NCBI GenBank assembly: GCA_033026295.1 | Contig: CM065168.1 | Location: forward strand, 38,080,875 to 38,144,874 | DNA: 64,000 nt | Direction of reading: 5' to 3' | Source: Channa striata | Taxonomy: Eukaryota; Chordata; Actinopteri; Anabantiformes; Channidae | The notes under the pieces: model-generated | Told to the model about the DNA's origin: nothing | Seen by the model: only the letters and a program-made list of their open reading frames with translations | The model's database searches: none | Translations under genes and position numbers: made by a program | Shown: in pieces, positions 42,666-54,905 of the stretch | Position numbering within the stretch: the first letter of the stretch is position 1 | Layout: the number at the start of each line of letters is the position of its first letter

Positions 42666-45600
42666 CAACAGATAACTTATTTATTCTTTCTTTGATTAAT
42701 ATGCAGAAACTCTACAAAACATTATTATTTACAACCTTTTCTGTTTTACCTCACCTGAACTTTTAAACTGATTTATGTCCCTGTGATGTCTGAAATCGTC
42801 CTAGAACAGTAATACATTTAAATCCCTGACATGCTCACACATCAGGAACAAATAACATGGTCCACACCAGCATAAATCACAATCAGGATCGACTCGAGTA
42901 ACATACTCACTGAGCTGACAGGTTTGGCAGGGCAAAGTCTAGAATAATGAATCACTGGCTGCTCTAAAATTAAAGCACTGACACTGACGCCAATAAAGAC
43001 GCAGCAAAAAAAAATATTTTAATAAGCAACTGTGAATCTAGATGTTTGCTGCTGTAGTGACAGAAGTATTCACGCTGACATGTTTTCTTGTCGTAGGTGT
43101 GCAGTGACAAATTTGTTATAAAAAACAGAATTAAATAAGGATTATAAAACAAGATTATAAAACCATGGTTCTAAACCATGGGCCTTAAGCTAAAGGATTT
43201 TGTTAATAAACCTGCTCTGACTAAGTCTGGTTGTGAAGTAGAGGCTTTAAAACAGTTGCAGTTCAGTATATCTACTCACATTTCAACACAAAAAGAGGCT
43301 GCAGAAAACAATATTCAATTTCTGTGTTTGCAGAATAGGAATAAAAAACTATGAAAATTATAATGCAGTAATTCATAGTGTTACTGTGAAATTGCAAAAA
43401 CTAGTAAAAAAAATAAAGTGCTACAGTAATACAGTAATTTCTGCAGTAAACAAAAAACATTAATTGAACAAGAACAAGACTAGGGACAGGGAGGATGGTG
43501 TATGGATTTTACCTTCTGTAATATCAGTGTTTGTAAAGTTCTCACACAAATGGTAATCTTACCTGATCCTTTTTGTACTGCTAAGACTCAGACACATTGG
43601 GGTGTAATCAGTGTTTTGCTTTTGAATATGTGTTTTCCCAATGATTGCAAGATAATTCATCCTCAAACAATGTAAGAAAAATGTGTAGAGGTTTTCAGAC
43701 AAAGTGCAAAGCATACAGTGTGTTTGTACTTTTGGTGCCATTGTTAAACATACAGTAACATTATTTTTCAATTGCTAACTGTCAATACTGAAACCAGTTT
43801 TTCAGCACTCTCCGTGCAGTCAGCACCTCCAACTCAGCTCATCACACCTTATGTGATGAGCTGTCGCGTTGTTTTGTTTTGTCAATAAAACAAAACAAAA
43901 CAACCCTTGCTGCTCAGTATATGTTTATTTAACCAGTCATGTATAACAAGCCTAAAAAAACAGACAGTAGCATTTATCTTTGTAGTTTTAATGATTTGTT
44001 ACAATATATTTTACTATAAATTGACATTTTGTCTTTTTTGATTCTTACGTGTAACAACTTTCGTTTTTATAAAATATAACAAAAACATAAAAAGTAAATA
44101 CATAAAACATGAAACTCCTTGGCTGTAATGATAATTACCAAAATAAAAACACCCTATAATCACTCAAACAGATTGTGCGGTACATTCAGAGTAAACACAG
44201 TAATCACAGGACAAGTGGGCTGTCTTTAAACTAAAACTGCAGCTTGGGAAATTATTTTGTGTGATTGTAAATATTCTGTTATAATTTTTTACATCTTTCA
44301 ATATGATTCCTGTAGAAATTCACATAATTTTCAATATTCTTGTTTTGACAACAATGTGGTTGAATGTAATAGCATTGTGTTGTAAAGTATTAATGCAAAA
44401 TAAGTTGACATCAGAGGTGGTAGATGTACACAAACTCATAACTGCAGGAAAACTGAAAATATTTGTGTAAAAATGTTTGTCTCATTTATTTAACAAACTA
44501 TGAAAGGTGAAAAAATCATGTCATGGTAATTATTTAAAATTATTTAAACTTACCACTTGTTGTGGGACAATAATAGGGCTGATAACACAGCTGATAAAAT
44601 TTGAACTGATTTTAACCACTTGACTGAAATAATATAGCTGTAGTGTGTGAGTAAGAGTCCAATATTTCCCTCTGCAGTGGAGTAAATGTAATTGTAGTCT
44701 AAAATGGAAATACTCCAGTAGTGCCACAAAAATGTGCTTAACTCTACAATACTTGCTCACAGACATTTTCTGAGCTAATTTCTCAAAACTCAAAACAGCA
44801 AGCACAAAATGTAAAACTCCACAAATCTGGAGGAAAGATCAAATACAGTCAAAAGTGTCAACAATGGATGCCTTCTGCATTTTCAGTGTTTAAATTCAAC
44901 ACTTTTGCAAAACTCTTTCTCATTGACAAAACACAGACTGTATGAAGGGTTTTGTAAACGTGGCTTCAGTATTAACTAATACTTGATTGCAATTAACAAT
45001 AAAACAGTTAACAACAAAAAGTCTCATGAAGGTAGTTATTTTTGCTTTACAGCAATTTAGCATTTTGACATTAATCAGTCTTTTTTGCAAATCTCTAAGC
45101 ACATTCTCACTAACCAAAAACCTTTTTTCTTTTGACTTGTATTTTCAGTTCATATTGTTCTTGTAAAGGTGTCAACACTTTGCATCTGCTGTGATGATCA
45201 CTTGTTAGCACACAGACACATGAATCCTGCTCAGCAACAATCCTTTCTCCATTTTGACACATGACAGCCAAGAGACATAAAAGAACATAGAAATCCCCTT
45301 GTGTTCATTTAAATAAATGACACAGCAAAGTATTTTCTATCACCACAACTTCCTTTTACTATTTTTATACAGATTGCATGTTAATTTTTCTTGGAAATTG
45401 TTTTGAAATTGTGCGCACAACATTTTAACATCTAGACAATAAAAAAAAATCTTAAAGCATTAGAATGTAATAAAAACTGCTGTAACACTCTTCTTTCTAT
45501 ATCAAATGGAAGAAATGGCCTCCTGTAAATATTGTGAATGTCAGGCTAAATTTAAGAAGGAAATAAAAATCAAATGGTTCTGATGAATCATTATGACACA

Positions 45601-47036
45601 GCGCTTTTTTTTGATGGTGTGCATCACCAGAATCTATTTCTTCATCTATCTCTATAGAGCATCAGATATAAAACAAAAAATGAAAGATTCTGGGAATTAA
45701 GTTAAGTTTAATTAAGTTAAGTTTTTAAAGACTTGATCAGACAAATTTCCTTCAATTGCTGCTGTATTTTAAAGTGGAGGTTTATTAATTGTTTCACACT
45801 TTTTCTCAATCACTGACATTCACTATCTCAAGTCATTACGAGATAATTAATCATGTCCTTGTCCATTGGATGACGGTGAAGGAATTTGGAACAAGAGCGC
45901 AGCCAAATGTTACAGTAGCCCATACTGCTGTGTTAAGCAGAATATGCAGCTGTTTCATGAAACTGGTCATTATTAGTAGTCCATGAGTACTTCTATTTTT
46001 GCTGAACTGTCAACAAAAAGCAACAAAATAATTTGTTTGGGCAAGATACGACAAAGAGATACCTTGATCAGGGAATCAATTGAAGAATGAATGCTTCTTA
46101 CCAACTGACTGAGTTCTTCATCAGAACAGGATAAAATAAAGAAATGAAACAGGCCTATCGTTTTCCTTTTCAAAGAAATTTTGTTCAAAGGCCAGTGCTT
46201 GGTAAATGGTCAAGTCAGTTTTACATATTTTGGATGACATATTTCAATACAGTCACATGTGACCCTGTATAAGTTGTAGTACATGTTATGGTATCATTTA
46301 TTTACATGTTTCATTTGGCATATGCTTTTATCCAAAGCGACTTGGTTCACACACATACACACAAGGTGCTCATCTGGCGTCATAGCAGGAGATGGGGTTT
46401 TGTGTTCATAATGTAAAAACATCTAGTGGAAATAGGTTTCTATGGAAGTGTTATATGTTTGTCCCACCAATGTGTAATGGCTATTTGTTTATTTAATGGC
46501 TTTTGCATGATGTCTGTTGGCAATGTTTGGTTTTGATGAAATATTACATGTTTCTGAGCCAAAAGTTTGTTTGAATTTAAAGTTTGAAATTTGTGAAGAT
46601 GGATGTAAAGTTATGTGTTTGTATTTTGAGTTTAAGGGATAAGGTGCATCATTTCAAGAAATATGTGGAAATCCATAAGTTAATTTTCTTATGTCAGCTG
46701 TGGCTTTTTTGTGTTGCACTTACACGTTCTCTGGTTTCTGCCCACACTCTAAAAAATGCTTAAATTGTTATATGTCTATGTAAACTAATAAATATTTCAG
46801 TTGTCAGATCCTCAGACAAGTTGATCAAAGACTTGGCATAAATACAATCATTTTTGGTCCTTTAAAACAATTCAAAGATCATACACAAAATGCATTTCAG
46901 ATAAGCAGGTTACCTATGTCTTGCTACTATTTACTATTTTGTTATAATTCTTGTCTGTGCTCAGTCTGGGCCATATCTGGTGTGGTTGGATTTGACCTCA
47001 CAGCCTTCTGCATTCCAACCCAGTGCTGAGGCATGA
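42666..47036. other. Long gene-poor AT-rich stretch
   Basis: No gene could be supported. The only local features seen are two adjacent hairpins (43835-43904) and a short repeat scrap 'atgcttttatccaaagcgacttgg' at about 46322-46345, a motif of L2-related fish repeats. Open frames are short and not protein-like. Confidence 0.45.
43835..43904. repeat. Two adjacent perfect hairpins
   Basis: Hairpin 1: cagctcatcaca (43835-43846) and tgtgatgagctg (43852-43863) around a 5-base loop. Hairpin 2: gttgttttgttttg (43868-43881) and caaaacaaaacaac (43891-43904) around a 9-base loop. Only four bases separate them. Confidence 0.85.
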
Positions 47037-47125
47037 GGCCCCGTGTCTCCTGAGTCTAACAGATACAGATTAAAAAGCAGTGGCCCTAAAGCTGAACCCT
47101 AAAAAAACCCACAGGTTATGATATT
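47037..47125 (-). mobile_element. Short LINE reverse-transcriptase scrap
   Basis: The reverse complement reads like the RT box G-x-P-Q-G-S-x-L-G-P (about 47090-47110, 'ttcagctttagggccactgctttttaatctg'). It is a tiny degraded L2-like piece without ends. Confidence 0.45.
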
Positions 47126-47436
47126 GGTTTGAATAAAGAAATATCTGCCAGAGAGATGTGAAGCAAAACATTTATATAATTCCTACAAAGGGTTAAATTG
47201 TGATCAAATGTATCAAAAGAAGATTTGTGATTTTGTCTTAGAATGTAGATCCAAAGACAAATGTGTGAATTTCAAAATTTCAAAACATAAATCTTAATGA
47301 TAAGCTGAGGTCTTTCAAACAAAGGGTGTGAGATAAAAAACATCCCAAACACTTTGAGAACACATCAGTACTCAGCAGCTACATTTATAAAGAATACGAA
47401 ATTGGACAAATTATGTTAAAAATGTAGGAGTAAACA
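47126..47436. other. Unassigned spacer
   Basis: No feature seen between the LINE scrap and the target duplication of the RTE element. Confidence 0.4.
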
Positions 47437-47452
47437 ATATAGAGAAAAAAAA

Positions 47453-47690
47453 CTACTACTACTCTTTCGGCTTTTCCCATCAGGGGTCGCCACAGGGAAT
47501 CACCCTTTTCCACCTCCTGGGCATCTTCCTCTCTGAAACCAGCTAACCTCATGTCCTCTGTTAAAACGTCCATATATCTCCTCCTTGGTCGTCCTCTCGC
47601 CCTCTTGCCTGGCAGCTCCATCTCCAACATCCTTTTACCAATATATTCACTATCCCTCCTCTGCACATGTCCAAACCATCTCAGTCTGGC
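47453..47690 (-). pseudogene. RTE C-terminus and 3' tail
   Basis: Minus-strand text MQRRDSEYIGKRMLEMELPG and RARGRPRRRYMDVLTEDMRL, then 'gcgacccctgatggg' and the (AGT)n tail at 47453-47463. The same end is seen at 13990-14042 and at 56481-56530. Confidence 0.85.
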
Positions 47691-47698
47691 CTCTCTGA

Positions 47699-48898
47699 CT
47701 AGCTAACACAGGCAACGTGAGCGGTCCCTCTGATGAACTCGTTCCTTATTCTGTCCAAACTTGTCACTCCTAAAGAGAACCTCAACATCTTCATCTCTGC
47801 TGCTTCTATCTCTGCCTCTTGTCTCTTTCTCACTGCTACTGTCTCTAACCCATAGAGCAGAGCTAGTCTCACCACTGTCCTGTAAACCTTTCCTTTGAGT
47901 CTTGCTGACACTCTTCTGTCACACAACACTCCCGACACTTTCCTCCACCCACTCCAACCCGCCTGCACTTGCCTCTTCACCTCTTTTCCACACTCCCCAT
48001 CACACTGAACTGTTGACCCCAAGCACTTAAACTCCTGCACCTTCTTCACCTCAGCCCCCTTTAACCTCACGTTTCTACCTTGCTCCCTCTCGTTTAGACA
48101 CATGTATTCTGTCTTACTACGACTGACTTTCATGCCTCTTCTTTCCAGAGCAAACCTCCACCTCTCCAGCTGTTTCTCCACCTGTTCTCTACTCTCACTG
48201 CAAATCCCAATGTCATCTGCAAACATCATCGTCCAGGGAGATTTCTGTCTGACCTCATCTGTCAACCTGTTCATCAGCATAGCAAACAAGAAGGGACTCA
48301 AAGCCGATCCTTGGTGTAGTCCCACCTCCACCTTGAACTCCTCTGTCTGACCTACAGCACATCTCACCACCGTCATGCTTCTCTCATACATGTCCTGAAC
48401 TAATCTGACGTACTTTTTTGCCACTCCCGACAACCTCATACAGTACCACAGCTCCTCCCTCAGCACCCTGTCATACTCCTTCTCTAAATCCACAAAGACA
48501 CAATGCAGTTCCTTCTGACCATCTCTGTACTTCTCCATCAACAATCTCAAAGCAAAAATGGCATCAGTGGTGGTCTTACCCGGCATGAAACCATACTGCT
48601 GCTCACAAATATCCACTTCCTTCCAAAGCCTGACTTCCACTACTCTTTCCCACAGCTTCATTGTGTGGCTCATCAGCTTTATCCCTCTGTAGTTACTGCA
48701 GTTCTCTCCTAGACACTTCCACACCTCCACAGGTACGTCATCAGGACCAACAGCCTTTCCGCTCTTCATCCTTTTCAGAGCCTTCCTCACCTCATCCTTT
48801 CTAATCTTTGCTATTTCCTGCTCCACAACATCCACATCTTCCTCCCTTCTTTCCCTGTCATTTTCCTCATTCATCAGCTCCTCAAATACTCCTTCCAT
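47699..48898 (-). pseudogene. RTE reverse transcriptase (399-residue open frame)
   Basis: The longest surviving RTE frame in the window. It runs through KSGKAVGPDDVPVEVWK, then NYRGIKLMSHTMKLWERVVE, the first catalytic Asp in FVDLEKEYDRV (about residue 137), GLHQGSALSPFLF, the catalytic FADD (about 226-229) and LLYGLETVAVRKR. An in-frame gap of roughly 30 residues between WKCLGE and NCSNYRG removes a segment that is present in the copy at 6780. The C-terminal piece continues at 47440-47690 in another frame. Confidence 0.85.
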
Positions 48899-49332
48899 CT
48901 TCTCTGCACACTCTCCTGGGTTGTTAGCACCTTTCCATCTCTGTTTTTAATCACCCTTATCTCTTGCACATCTTTTCCAACCCTATCTCTCTGCCTGTAC
49001 AAATCCTTCTCTCCTTCCTTCATGTCTAAACTGTCATACAGCTCATCATAAGCTTTCTGTTTGGCCTTTGCCACCTCCCTCTTCACTCTGCGTTGCACTT
49101 TCTTGTACTCCTGTCTACTTTCCTCAGTCCTTTCTACATCCCACTTCCTCTTAGCCAACTTCTTCCTCTGGATGCAGTCCTGTACTTCTTCATTCCACCA
49201 CCAAGTGTCTTTATCTTCTTTCCTCCTTCCAGATGACACACCCAGTACCTTACTACCTGTTTCCATGATTACCTCTGCTGTAGTTTCCAAGTCATCTGGA
49301 AGCTCTTCCTGACCAATCAAAGCCTGTCTCAA
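48874..49332 (-). pseudogene. RTE linker region between endonuclease and RT
   Basis: 152-residue frame: TWWWNEEVQDCIQRKKLAKR, then ESRQEYKKVQRRVKREVAKA and KAYDELYDSLDMKEGEKDL. This is the RTE linker. Stops or frameshifts lie at both sides, near 49340 and 48890. Confidence 0.8.
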
Positions 49333-49360
49333 CTTCTGCCTATATTCCTCGCAAGTTTCT

Positions 49361-49980
49361 TCATTCTTTAGCTTCCTCTCTCTTCTGGAAGTAAGTGTTG
49401 ACTACATCCATTTGCATACTCTTAGCAAAGTCCACCAGCATCTGTCCTTCTGGATTCCTTTCCTTTACTCTAAACCAGCCCATCACCTCCTCATCACATC
49501 TGTTCCCCTCACCAACATGCCCATTAAAGTCTGCTCCAACAACTACTCTCTCTCCTCTGGGGATACTCTCTACAACCTCATCAAACTCACTCCAGAATCT
49601 CTCTTTGTCTTCTAACTCACAGCCAACTTGTGGAACATACCCACTTACTATGTTCACCATCACACCCTCGATTTCTAGCTTTAGGCTCATCACCCTGTCT
49701 GAGACTCTTTTCACCTCTAGAACATTGTTCACAAACTCCCCCTTCAGGATCACTCCTACTCCGTTTCTCTTCCTATCCACACCATGGTAGAACAGTTTGC
49801 TTTGCTACCCTTCCACCTCGTCTCCTGCACACAAGGTACATCTACCTTCCTTCTCTCCATCATGTCTGCCAGCTCTCTACCTTTCCCTGTCATTGTGCCA
49901 ACGTTACGAGTCCCTACTCTCAGATCTAAGCTCCCGCCTTTCCACTTCTCTCTCTGTCCCCGGACCCTTCTGCCTCCTCT
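49361..49980 (-). pseudogene. RTE endonuclease domain
   Basis: 49361-49780 encodes the apurinic-type endonuclease: RKRNGVGVILKGEFVNNVL, MVNIVSGYVPQVGC, and VVVGADFNGHVGEGN, the catalytic ADFNGH block. The N-terminal part (NVGTMTGKGRELADMMERRK and VQETRWKGSKA) is in the same strand at about 49790-49915 but in another frame, with a small deletion before the DRKRNG block. It would nick target DNA in an active element; here the frames are broken. Confidence 0.85.
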
Positions 49981-50089
49981 CCTTCTTCGACCAACAGTAG
50001 TCCAATTTCCACCGTAGATTCCACTGCAGGTATGAAAGTGCTATGGATGACTCGGATGGTTGCACTTGGCAAGTTTTACGCCGGATGCG

Positions 50090-50228
50090 ATGTGGCTACA
50101 TAGACAATTGGAAACGTTTTTGGGGAAAACCTAGGCTTATTAGGAGAGATGGCATCCATCCTACTTTTGATGGTGCCTCTGTCTCATCAAAAAATATGGC
50201 TGACTTTATTAAACAACCAAAAGATTGA
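50090..50228 (+). pseudogene. L2 ORF1 C-terminus (esterase-like)
   Basis: Encodes WKRFWGKPRLIRRDGIHPTF and SSKNMADFIK before a stop at 50226-50228. The DGIHP motif is the D..H block of the SGNH-type esterase domain found in ORF1 of CR1/L2 LINEs. Only the end of the domain is left. Confidence 0.6.
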
Positions 50229-50372
50229 CAATCCAGAGTTGAGCCTAGGACGCAGAGATCCAGTCCTACACGCCTCTCTGCAGTATCCTTACCACCGCCA
50301 CCCCCCCATAACTCCCACATTCCTATAGAAACTGTGTCTGTTCCCTGATTAACTAAATTTTACAAACTAAAA

Positions 50373-51450
50373 ATGATCACAAGAGGAGTTAATCATAATA
50401 ACTTAATAAAAATCAGGACTTCCCCTCTTACTGAACAAAAAACTACAACAATTAAATGTGGATTATTAAATATCAGATCTCTCTCATCTAAATCTCTGTT
50501 AGTAAATGACTTGATAAGCGATCATCAATTCGATTTATTTTGTCTCACTGAAACCTGGTTGCAGAAGGAAGAATACGTTAGTTTAAATGAGTCGACCCCC
50601 CCAAGTCAAATTAACTATCATGTTCCTAGAAGCTCAGGCTGAGGTGGAGGAGTAGCAGCAATCTATCACTCAAGCTTACCAATAAACCCTAGACCTAAAC
50701 ATAGTTATAACTAATTTGAGAGTCTTACTTTGAGCCTTTCACACCCAATTTGGAAAACTCAAAATCCACTTCTATTTGTTATTGTGTACCGTCCTCCAGT
50801 CCCTTATTCTGAATTTTTGACTGAGTGTTTCGACTTAGTGCTTAGTGCAGATAAAGTCGTCATTGTGGGCAATTTTAACATTCATGTAGATGCTGACAGT
50901 AAGCATTTACTTCATTATTAGATTCAATTGGTTTCTCTCAAAATGTAAAAGAACCCACTCATTGTTTTAGTCACACCCTAGACCTTGTCCTTACATACGG
51001 CATTGAAATTGATAAATTAACAGTATTTCCTCATAATTCTGTTCTCTCTGACCATTTTCTAATAACATTTGAATTTAATTTAATGGACTACACAGCAGCT
51101 AGAAAATTTTTTTGCTTCAGTAGGTGTTTATCTGAAAACACTGTGAACAAATTTAAGGAAATGATCCCTTCATCATTTACTTCAACATGTACCGATATAA
51201 CTGAGAGTAGCCTCATTAACTGTACTCCTGTACAAGTTGATTACCTTACTGATCATTCTGCAGCATCTTTACGTTCCATACTTGATAGTGTTGCCCCTCT
51301 AAAAAAGAAGGCAGTAATTCTGAACAGGCGATCTCCATGGTATAGCTCGCAAACCCGCAATTTAAAGCAGGTGTCACGAAGACTAGAAAGGAAGTGGCGT
51401 TCCACTCATTCACAAGAATCACGCTTAGCCTGCAAAAAGAGTTTATAGTT
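50373..51450 (+). pseudogene. L2 endonuclease, broken
   Basis: 50373-50642 encodes the start of the endonuclease (KCGLLNIRSLSSKS, then DLFCLTETWLQ). A stop at 50640 breaks it. 50730-50921 continues (FVIVYRPPVP and VVIVGNFNIHVD, the catalytic block, with NFN where DFN is usual), then 'gaccattttctaataac' (SDHF), and 51083-51448 gives the linker. Several stops and frameshifts separate the parts. Confidence 0.8.
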
Positions 51451-51589
51451 ATACAAATTAGCACTCCGTAAAGCCAGAACAGCTTATTATTCATCACTAA
51501 TAGAGGAAAACAAGAACAAACAAGGCTGAATAAGAGCCATAGTTCATTTGAGTTTATTTTTCAATGACTTCATGACTTTTTCACAAACA

Positions 51590-53361
51590 AAATCGTAGCT
51601 ATTAGAAATAAAATTCACCAGACCCTCCCCACAAATACAACAGAATTAGAATCATCAGTAAGTCCTCAGTCCCTTTTAGACTGCTTTGTGCCCATAGACC
51701 TTGTCGAGATAACTTCAACTATTATGGCATCTAAACCAACAACATGTCTACTAGACCCTATTCCAGTTAGACTGCTCAAAGATGCTCTACCCTTATTAGA
51801 CACGTTCGTATTAGATATCATTAATCTATCTTTACAAACAAGATATGTAACAAAAGCCTATAAGGTAGCTGTAATAAAACCTCTACTTAAAAAATCTTGT
51901 CTGGATCCAGGTGTCTTAGCCAATTACAGACCAATATCCAATCTCCCCTTTATTTCTAAATACTTGAAAAAGTAGTTGTAAAGCAATTATGTGACCACCA
52001 CGCAGAAACGACTTATTTGAAGAATTTCAGTCAGGATTTAGAGTTCATCATAGCACAGAAACTGCACTGATTGAAGTCATCAACGATCTTCTTCTGGCTT
52101 CAGATAACCGACTTGTCTCTATACTAGTTCTGCTAGATCTTAGTGCTGCATTTGACACCATTGATCACAGATTATTATTACTGAGACTAGAACATGTTAT
52201 TGATTAATTAAAGGAACTGCACTAAATTGGTTTAAATCGTATCTATCAGATAGATTCCAATTTGTTCGTGTTAATGATGAATCTTCCACATACACAAAAG
52301 TTAGTTATGGAATTCCACAAGACTCTGTATTAGGACCAATACTCTTTACTCTATATATGTCTCCCCTCTGCAACATTATTAGAAAACACTCTGTAAATTT
52401 TCACTGCTACGCTGATGACACGCAGTTATATCTATCTATGAAACCTGATGAAACAAATAAATTAATCAAAGTACAAGCATGTTTAAAAGACATAAGGGAC
52501 TGGATGATGTATATTTTCCTTCTTCTAAACTCAGATAAAACTCAAGTTATTGTATTTGGGCATAAAAGTCTAAGAAACATGTTTTCTAACTATATTGCTA
52601 CTTTAGATGACATAACTCTTGCCCCCAACAGTACTGCAAGGAATCTCGGAGTCATTTTTGACCAGGATTTGTCACTTACCTCACACATAAAACAAATCTC
52701 TAGAACAGCCTTCTTCCACCTAAGAAACATTGCCAAAATTAGGAGCATCCTCTCTCAAAGCGATGCTGAAAAACTGGTTCATGCATTTGTTACTTCTAGA
52801 TTGGACTATTGTAATTCCCTACTGTCAGGCTGCCCCAGTAAGTCTTTAAAAAGCCTCCAAATAATCCAAAATGCTGCAGCAAGATTACTGACTGGGATTG
52901 GTAAGAGAGATCATATTTCACCTTCATTAGCTTCTCTCCATTGGCTTCCAATTAAATGTAGAATAGAATTTAAAACCCTTCTTCTTACCTATAAAGCTTT
53001 AAACGGTCAAGCTCCATCATATTTAAAAGATCTCCTAGTACCATATCATCCTACTAGACCACTTCGGTCCCAAAATGCAGGCCTACTTGTGGTTCCCAGA
53101 ATTTCCAAAAATAGAGTGGGAGGCAGAGCCTTCAGCTATCAAGCTCCTCTCCTGTGGAACCAGCTCCCAGTCCAGATTCGGGAAGCAGACACCTTCTCTA
53201 TTTTTAAGACTAGGCTCAAACCTTCCTTTTTGATAAAGCTTATAGTTTGTTATAGTCATGCTGCTATAGGCTTAGACTGCTGGGGGACTCTGCACTGTGC
53301 CACTTCCTCTTCTCTTCATTCTCTCCTCTCACCCCACATCTATAATGTCACCACTGTATGA
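51590..53361 (+). pseudogene. L2 reverse transcriptase, broken
   Basis: 51688-51975 has the RT N-terminal text (CLLDPIPVRLLKDALPLL, then VIKPLLKKSCLDPG and ANYRPISNLPFISK). 52020-52350 holds VLLDLSAAFDTIDH and a 'YGIPQDSVLGP' region with Asp in place of the usual Gly. 52357-53361 is a 334-residue frame with the catalytic YADDTQLYLS, the C-terminal SLHWLPIKCRIEFKTLLLTYK and LLWNQLPVQIREADTFSIFK. Stops at about 51974 and 52206 break it. Confidence 0.85.
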
Positions 53362-53903
53362 CATTAATTCTGTGTCTTCTCTGTCATGTAGTCGATTTTC
53401 TCCCTCTCTTTCCCCCTCTCTCTGTCCCTGTCTTCAGGTGTCCCCGGATTTGGCGCTGTGTGTCCTCCAGTGCGCAGCTACTGGCCCTACTAACCTGCTC
53501 AATGTTTTGTTGTTGCTTTTGTTGCTCTGTTCTTTTCTCTCTCCACTTTCCACTCAGCCCAACCAGTCAAGGCAGAAGGCCGTCCACCCTGAGCCTGGTT
53601 CTGCTGGAGGTTTCTTCCATTAAAGGGAGTTTTTCCTCTGCACTGTTGCCTATGGCTTGCTCAAGGGGGATTTGTTGGGTTTTCTCTAAATGTTTGTATA
53701 GTCTTGACTTTATTATGTAAAGTGCCCTGAGATGACCTTGTTGTAAATTGGCGCTATATAAATAAAGTTGAATTGAATTGAATTGAAATTGAATTGAATG
53801 CCCTTCCTGACGCAACCCTCTCTATTTATCAAGGCATGGGACCGGCACAGAAGTCACTGGCTTGTGCAACCCCTTGTGGCTAGATTGATATAGAGAAAAA
53901 AAA

Positions 53904-54592
53904 ATCTTTGTAATTTTGCTTTCCATTGTGTTATATGCAGTATATGACTTTAAATCCATTTTTGTTTTACATTCAAGTGTAATTTAGTAGTTATACACAA
54001 AAGATTTGAAAAACATTATGATAACTTGGATGAATGGACCTAACTGACTGGGAGGTATAAAACAGGCTTTGTAAGTTAAAAGTAATCTAAAGTAATTGTC
54101 TATTCACGACTTCTATAAATGGACAATAATGACTACATGGGAGGGTTTAAAAATGGCCTTTGTAAACTACTTATAAAAGATGCATAAAATATGCATACTT
54201 ATAGGTTTGGTGCTCTGCATTAATTAACTGATGTGCAATCAACCCATTGTGTGTGCTATGCCTCATAAAGGACACTCTCAGGTCATGTTCCAGTTTACTT
54301 GTTAAAACTGGTGTTTCAGCAGCAGCCAGGTCTGCAATAATGAATCCTGGGTTCTTCCTGACCAATGAGAACCAGTGTCCGCTCAGTTTAAGACAGTTTT
54401 CGTCTTCTTGCAGCTGTTAGCTAACTCACAACATCTTTTTTTTTTACATGTATTTGATTTAATGGATTTTTTAATATCTGCATTTTATTAAGTGAAGGAT
54501 TTTTCATCATTTTTCTATGCTTAGCACTTTTTGAATTCTCTTGTCGTAATATATTATCTAGCTCTTCATAATTTTATTACTACTGTTTGATT
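53904..54592. repeat. Dispersed repeat, tandem copy 1, with spacer
   Basis: 53936-54225 ('gcagtatatgactttaaatcc', 'tgactgggaggtataaaa', 'attgtc.attc.c.acttctataaa', 'cttataggtttggtgctc') repeats at 54593-54905 and, in reverse, at 20255-20890. The remainder has no visible gene. Confidence 0.65.
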
Positions 54593-54905
54593 TGCAGTAT
54601 ATGACTTTAAATCCACTCTTGCCGTGCATTCAAATAACATTTTTAAGTCATATAGTAAGTGACACAAAATAGTAAACATCATAGTTACTTGATAATTGGA
54701 GGTTCATGACTGACTGGGAGGTATAAAAAACCGACGCTGTAAGTTAGACATAAGGTGAAGTAATTGTCCATTCGCTACTTCTATAAAGAGACAATAATGA
54801 CTTAATAATGGACTTTTTAAACTACTAAAAAGTAATCTCAAGAGGAATAAATAAAATAAAAGATGCATAACCATAGGTTTGGTGCTCGGAATTAGCTGAC
54901 AAATG
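54593..54905. repeat. Dispersed repeat, tandem copy 2
   Basis: Second copy about 657 bp downstream of the first, with the same block order. Mid-level divergence suggests an old duplication or independent insertions of the same unknown repeat. Confidence 0.65.

Larger units (their letters stand above)
50089..53797 (+). mobile_element. L2-type LINE nested inside the RTE
   Basis: Plus-strand L2-like LINE of about 3.7 kb, inserted in the 5'UTR of the RTE between two copies of atgc (50085-50088 and 53798-53801). It holds an ORF1 esterase remnant, endonuclease, RT, and a long 3'UTR ending 'ggcgctatataaataaagttg' with an (aattg)n tail, the standard teleost L2/Maui-type end. Its 3'UTR is also found in reverse at 63259-63685. 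The 5' end is truncated in ORF1. Confidence 0.9.
47437..53903 (-). mobile_element. RTE-clade LINE, nearly full length, split by an L2 insertion
   Basis: Minus-strand RTE element from 53887 (5' end) to 47453 (3' end), flanked by a 16-bp target duplication atatagagaaaaaaaa (47437-47452 and 53888-53903). The first 86 bp of its 5' UTR lie at 53802-53887. An L2 LINE occupies 50089-53797, and the RTE resumes at about 50088 with the rest of the 5' UTR, endonuclease, RT and 3' end with (AGT)n tail. Without the L2 it is about 2.7 kb. The ends, tail and target duplication are all present, so its structure is certain even though its coding frames are broken. Confidence 0.92.

Noticed and set aside
48102..49790. 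Plus-strand frames over the RTE element (48102-48350, 49395-49790 and others)
   Set aside because: Antisense shadows of the RTE endonuclease and RT, whose motifs are read on the minus strand.
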